Positions 6,885-7,337 of a stretch of DNA of 7,337 bases are shown in pieces. The notes beneath the pieces were generated by a model. That model was not told the DNA's origin. It did not search any database and worked only from the letters and a program-made list of their open reading frames with translations. The position numbers were made by a program, and so were the translations under genes. The first letter of the stretch is position 1; each line of letters opens with the position of its first letter. Origin of the DNA: Candidatus Thorarchaeota archaeon (GTDB lineage Archaea > Asgardarchaeota > Thorarchaeia > Thorarchaeales > Thorarchaeaceae); NCBI GenBank assembly GCA_018238825.1, contig JABCSP010000105.1:1-7337 (forward strand), read 5' to 3'.

Positions 6885-6889
6885 CCTAA

Positions 6890-7005
6890 GCCGAGGTAGC
6901 CAAGCCCGGACAACGGCGCCGGTCTTGAAAACCGGTGTGTTCGCACTCATGAGTTCAAAAAATTCCACATTCCGTGGAGTCGAACAAATCTCATCCTCGG
7001 CGCCA
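6890..7005 (+). tRNA. tRNA-Ser (anticodon UGA) with intron in the T-loop
   Basis: All arms can be drawn: acceptor GCCGAGG/CCTCGGC (6890-6896, 6995-7001), D-stem GCC/GGC, anticodon stem CCGGT/ACCGG with loop CTTGAAA (anticodon TGA at 6926-6928), a long variable arm with stem GTG-TTCG-CAC typical of tRNA-Ser, and T-stem ATGAG/CTCAT (6949-6953, 6990-6994). The T-loop is 36 bases rather than 7; removing 29 bases leaves the normal TTCAAAT. Discriminator G is at 7002 and CCA is encoded (7003-7005). TTTT follows at 7006-7009, a likely terminator. The class II shape and anticodon make the Ser identity firm. Confidence 0.93.
6959..6987 (+). other. tRNA intron (T-loop, about position 58/59)
   Basis: The inserted 29 bases form a stem ATTCCAC/GTGGAGT (6962-6968, 6974-6980, one G-T pair) with loop ATTCC. 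GTTC at the exon edge (6953-6956) pairs with GAAC (6982-6985), a 4-bp helix flanked by A-rich bulges on opposite strands. That is a relaxed bulge-helix-bulge, the substrate of the archaeal splicing endonuclease. Because of A runs on both sides the intron could start anywhere from 6957 to 6960. Cutting after the second base of each bulge gives these limits. Confidence 0.75.
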
Positions 7006-7009
7006 TTTT
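7006..7009 (+). terminator. tRNA-Ser T-tract terminator
   Basis: TTTT follows the encoded CCA directly, as expected for termination of an archaeal tRNA transcript. Confidence 0.5.
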
Positions 7010-7084
7010 CCACTGATTATTACAGAATATGATAAATCTTGGTGACTTCATAAGCTATGAACTATCAAATTACATACGAGGGAT

Positions 7085-7337
7085 ATGTCAGCAAAATTTC
7101 TGAATAGAGCGAATATTGAAGAAGTTCATTATCTGTACTACAAAGAAAACATGACACAAAGGCAAATTGCAGAGAGACTTGGATTTTCATCTCACGCATC
7201 TATCAACAAGCTATTCAAAGAACAAGGTTGGAAAGCTAGACCTGCTGCACCTCCCAGAGAAGAAGCAAATTCTTCAGAAGTATATCATCTCTATTTCATT
7301 CTCGGAAAGTCAATGAAAGAAATTTCTGAGGAGCTTG
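7085..7337 (+). CDS. double helix-turn-helix protein, 5' part only
   Basis: The open frame starts at ATG 7085 and runs off the window end after 84 codons. Residues 11-49 (for example YYKENMTQRQIAERLGFSS) form a clear helix-turn-helix of the kind found in sigma-like, resolvase-like and homeodomain-like DNA-binding proteins. A second copy starts at residue 65 (VYHLYFILGKSMKEISEEL), matching the first at HxLY...MxxIxxxL positions. A Pro/Ala linker (53-57) separates them. The frame has an in-frame stop at 7058-7060, so the start is confined; GAGGG lies only two bases before the ATG, which is short, and a second ATG is residue 23. A regulator, a recombinase arm or the N-terminus of a nuclease are all possible; the rest of the protein is needed to decide. 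Confidence 0.65.
   Translation, partial: MSAKFLNRANIEEVHYLYYKENMTQRQIAERLGFSSHASINKLFKEQGWKARPAAPPREEANSSEVYHLYFILGKSMKEISEEL

Noticed and set aside
1..7337. CRISPR array, insertion sequence or long direct repeats.
   Set aside because: No regularly spaced repeats, transposase motifs or terminal inverted repeats were seen on either strand.

Overview
The window is archaeal. The ribosomal proteins are the archaeal/eukaryotic forms of uL3, uL4 and uL23. Archease and a COG2106 SPOUT methyltransferase lie together, the tRNA gene has an internal bulge-helix-bulge-type intron, and promoters look like TATA boxes. Base composition is moderate and Shine-Dalgarno-like GGAG/GAGGTG sites precede several genes. 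This suggests a mesophilic archaeon, and an Asgard lineage is possible, but I cannot fix the phylum from the sequence alone.

Layout from left to right: (1) 40-585, minus, an unrecognised hypothetical ORF. (2) 586-847, a non-coding gap with three hairpins or inverted repeats, including a terminator-like hairpin followed on the minus strand by a T-rich tract. (3) 848-2935, minus, rpl23, rpl4 and rpl3 read in the order L3-L4-L23 with overlapping stop/SD junctions; rpl2, the usual next gene, is absent. (4) 2936-3072, the rpl3 leader and promoter. (5) 3073-5435, minus, a glycyl radical enzyme gene of the HypD/PFL2 type, broken by a one-base frameshift near 4801-4808. (6) 5522-6385 and 6391-6822, minus, SPOUT methyltransferase and archease, probably co-transcribed. 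(7) 6853-6889, a compact divergent promoter with a perfect 7-bp inverted repeat. (8) 6890-7005, plus, tRNA-Ser(UGA) with a 29-nt intron inside the T-loop. (9) 7085 to the window end, plus, the start of a protein with two helix-turn-helix repeats.

Most of the window is translation machinery: ribosomal proteins, an RNA methyltransferase that in other archaea sits directly upstream of rpl3, the RtcB cofactor archease that supports tRNA exon ligation, and, divergent from archease, a tRNA that needs splicing. The glycyl radical enzyme is the outsider. It lies between the SPOUT gene and rpl3, no activating enzyme is visible, its reading frame is broken, and the usual catalytic Glu two residues after the thiyl-radical Cys is a Thr. 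No wholly new multi-gene system is evident. The best leads are the T-loop intron with its shared promoter next to archease, and the altered, interrupted glycyl radical enzyme inside a conserved ribosomal neighbourhood.
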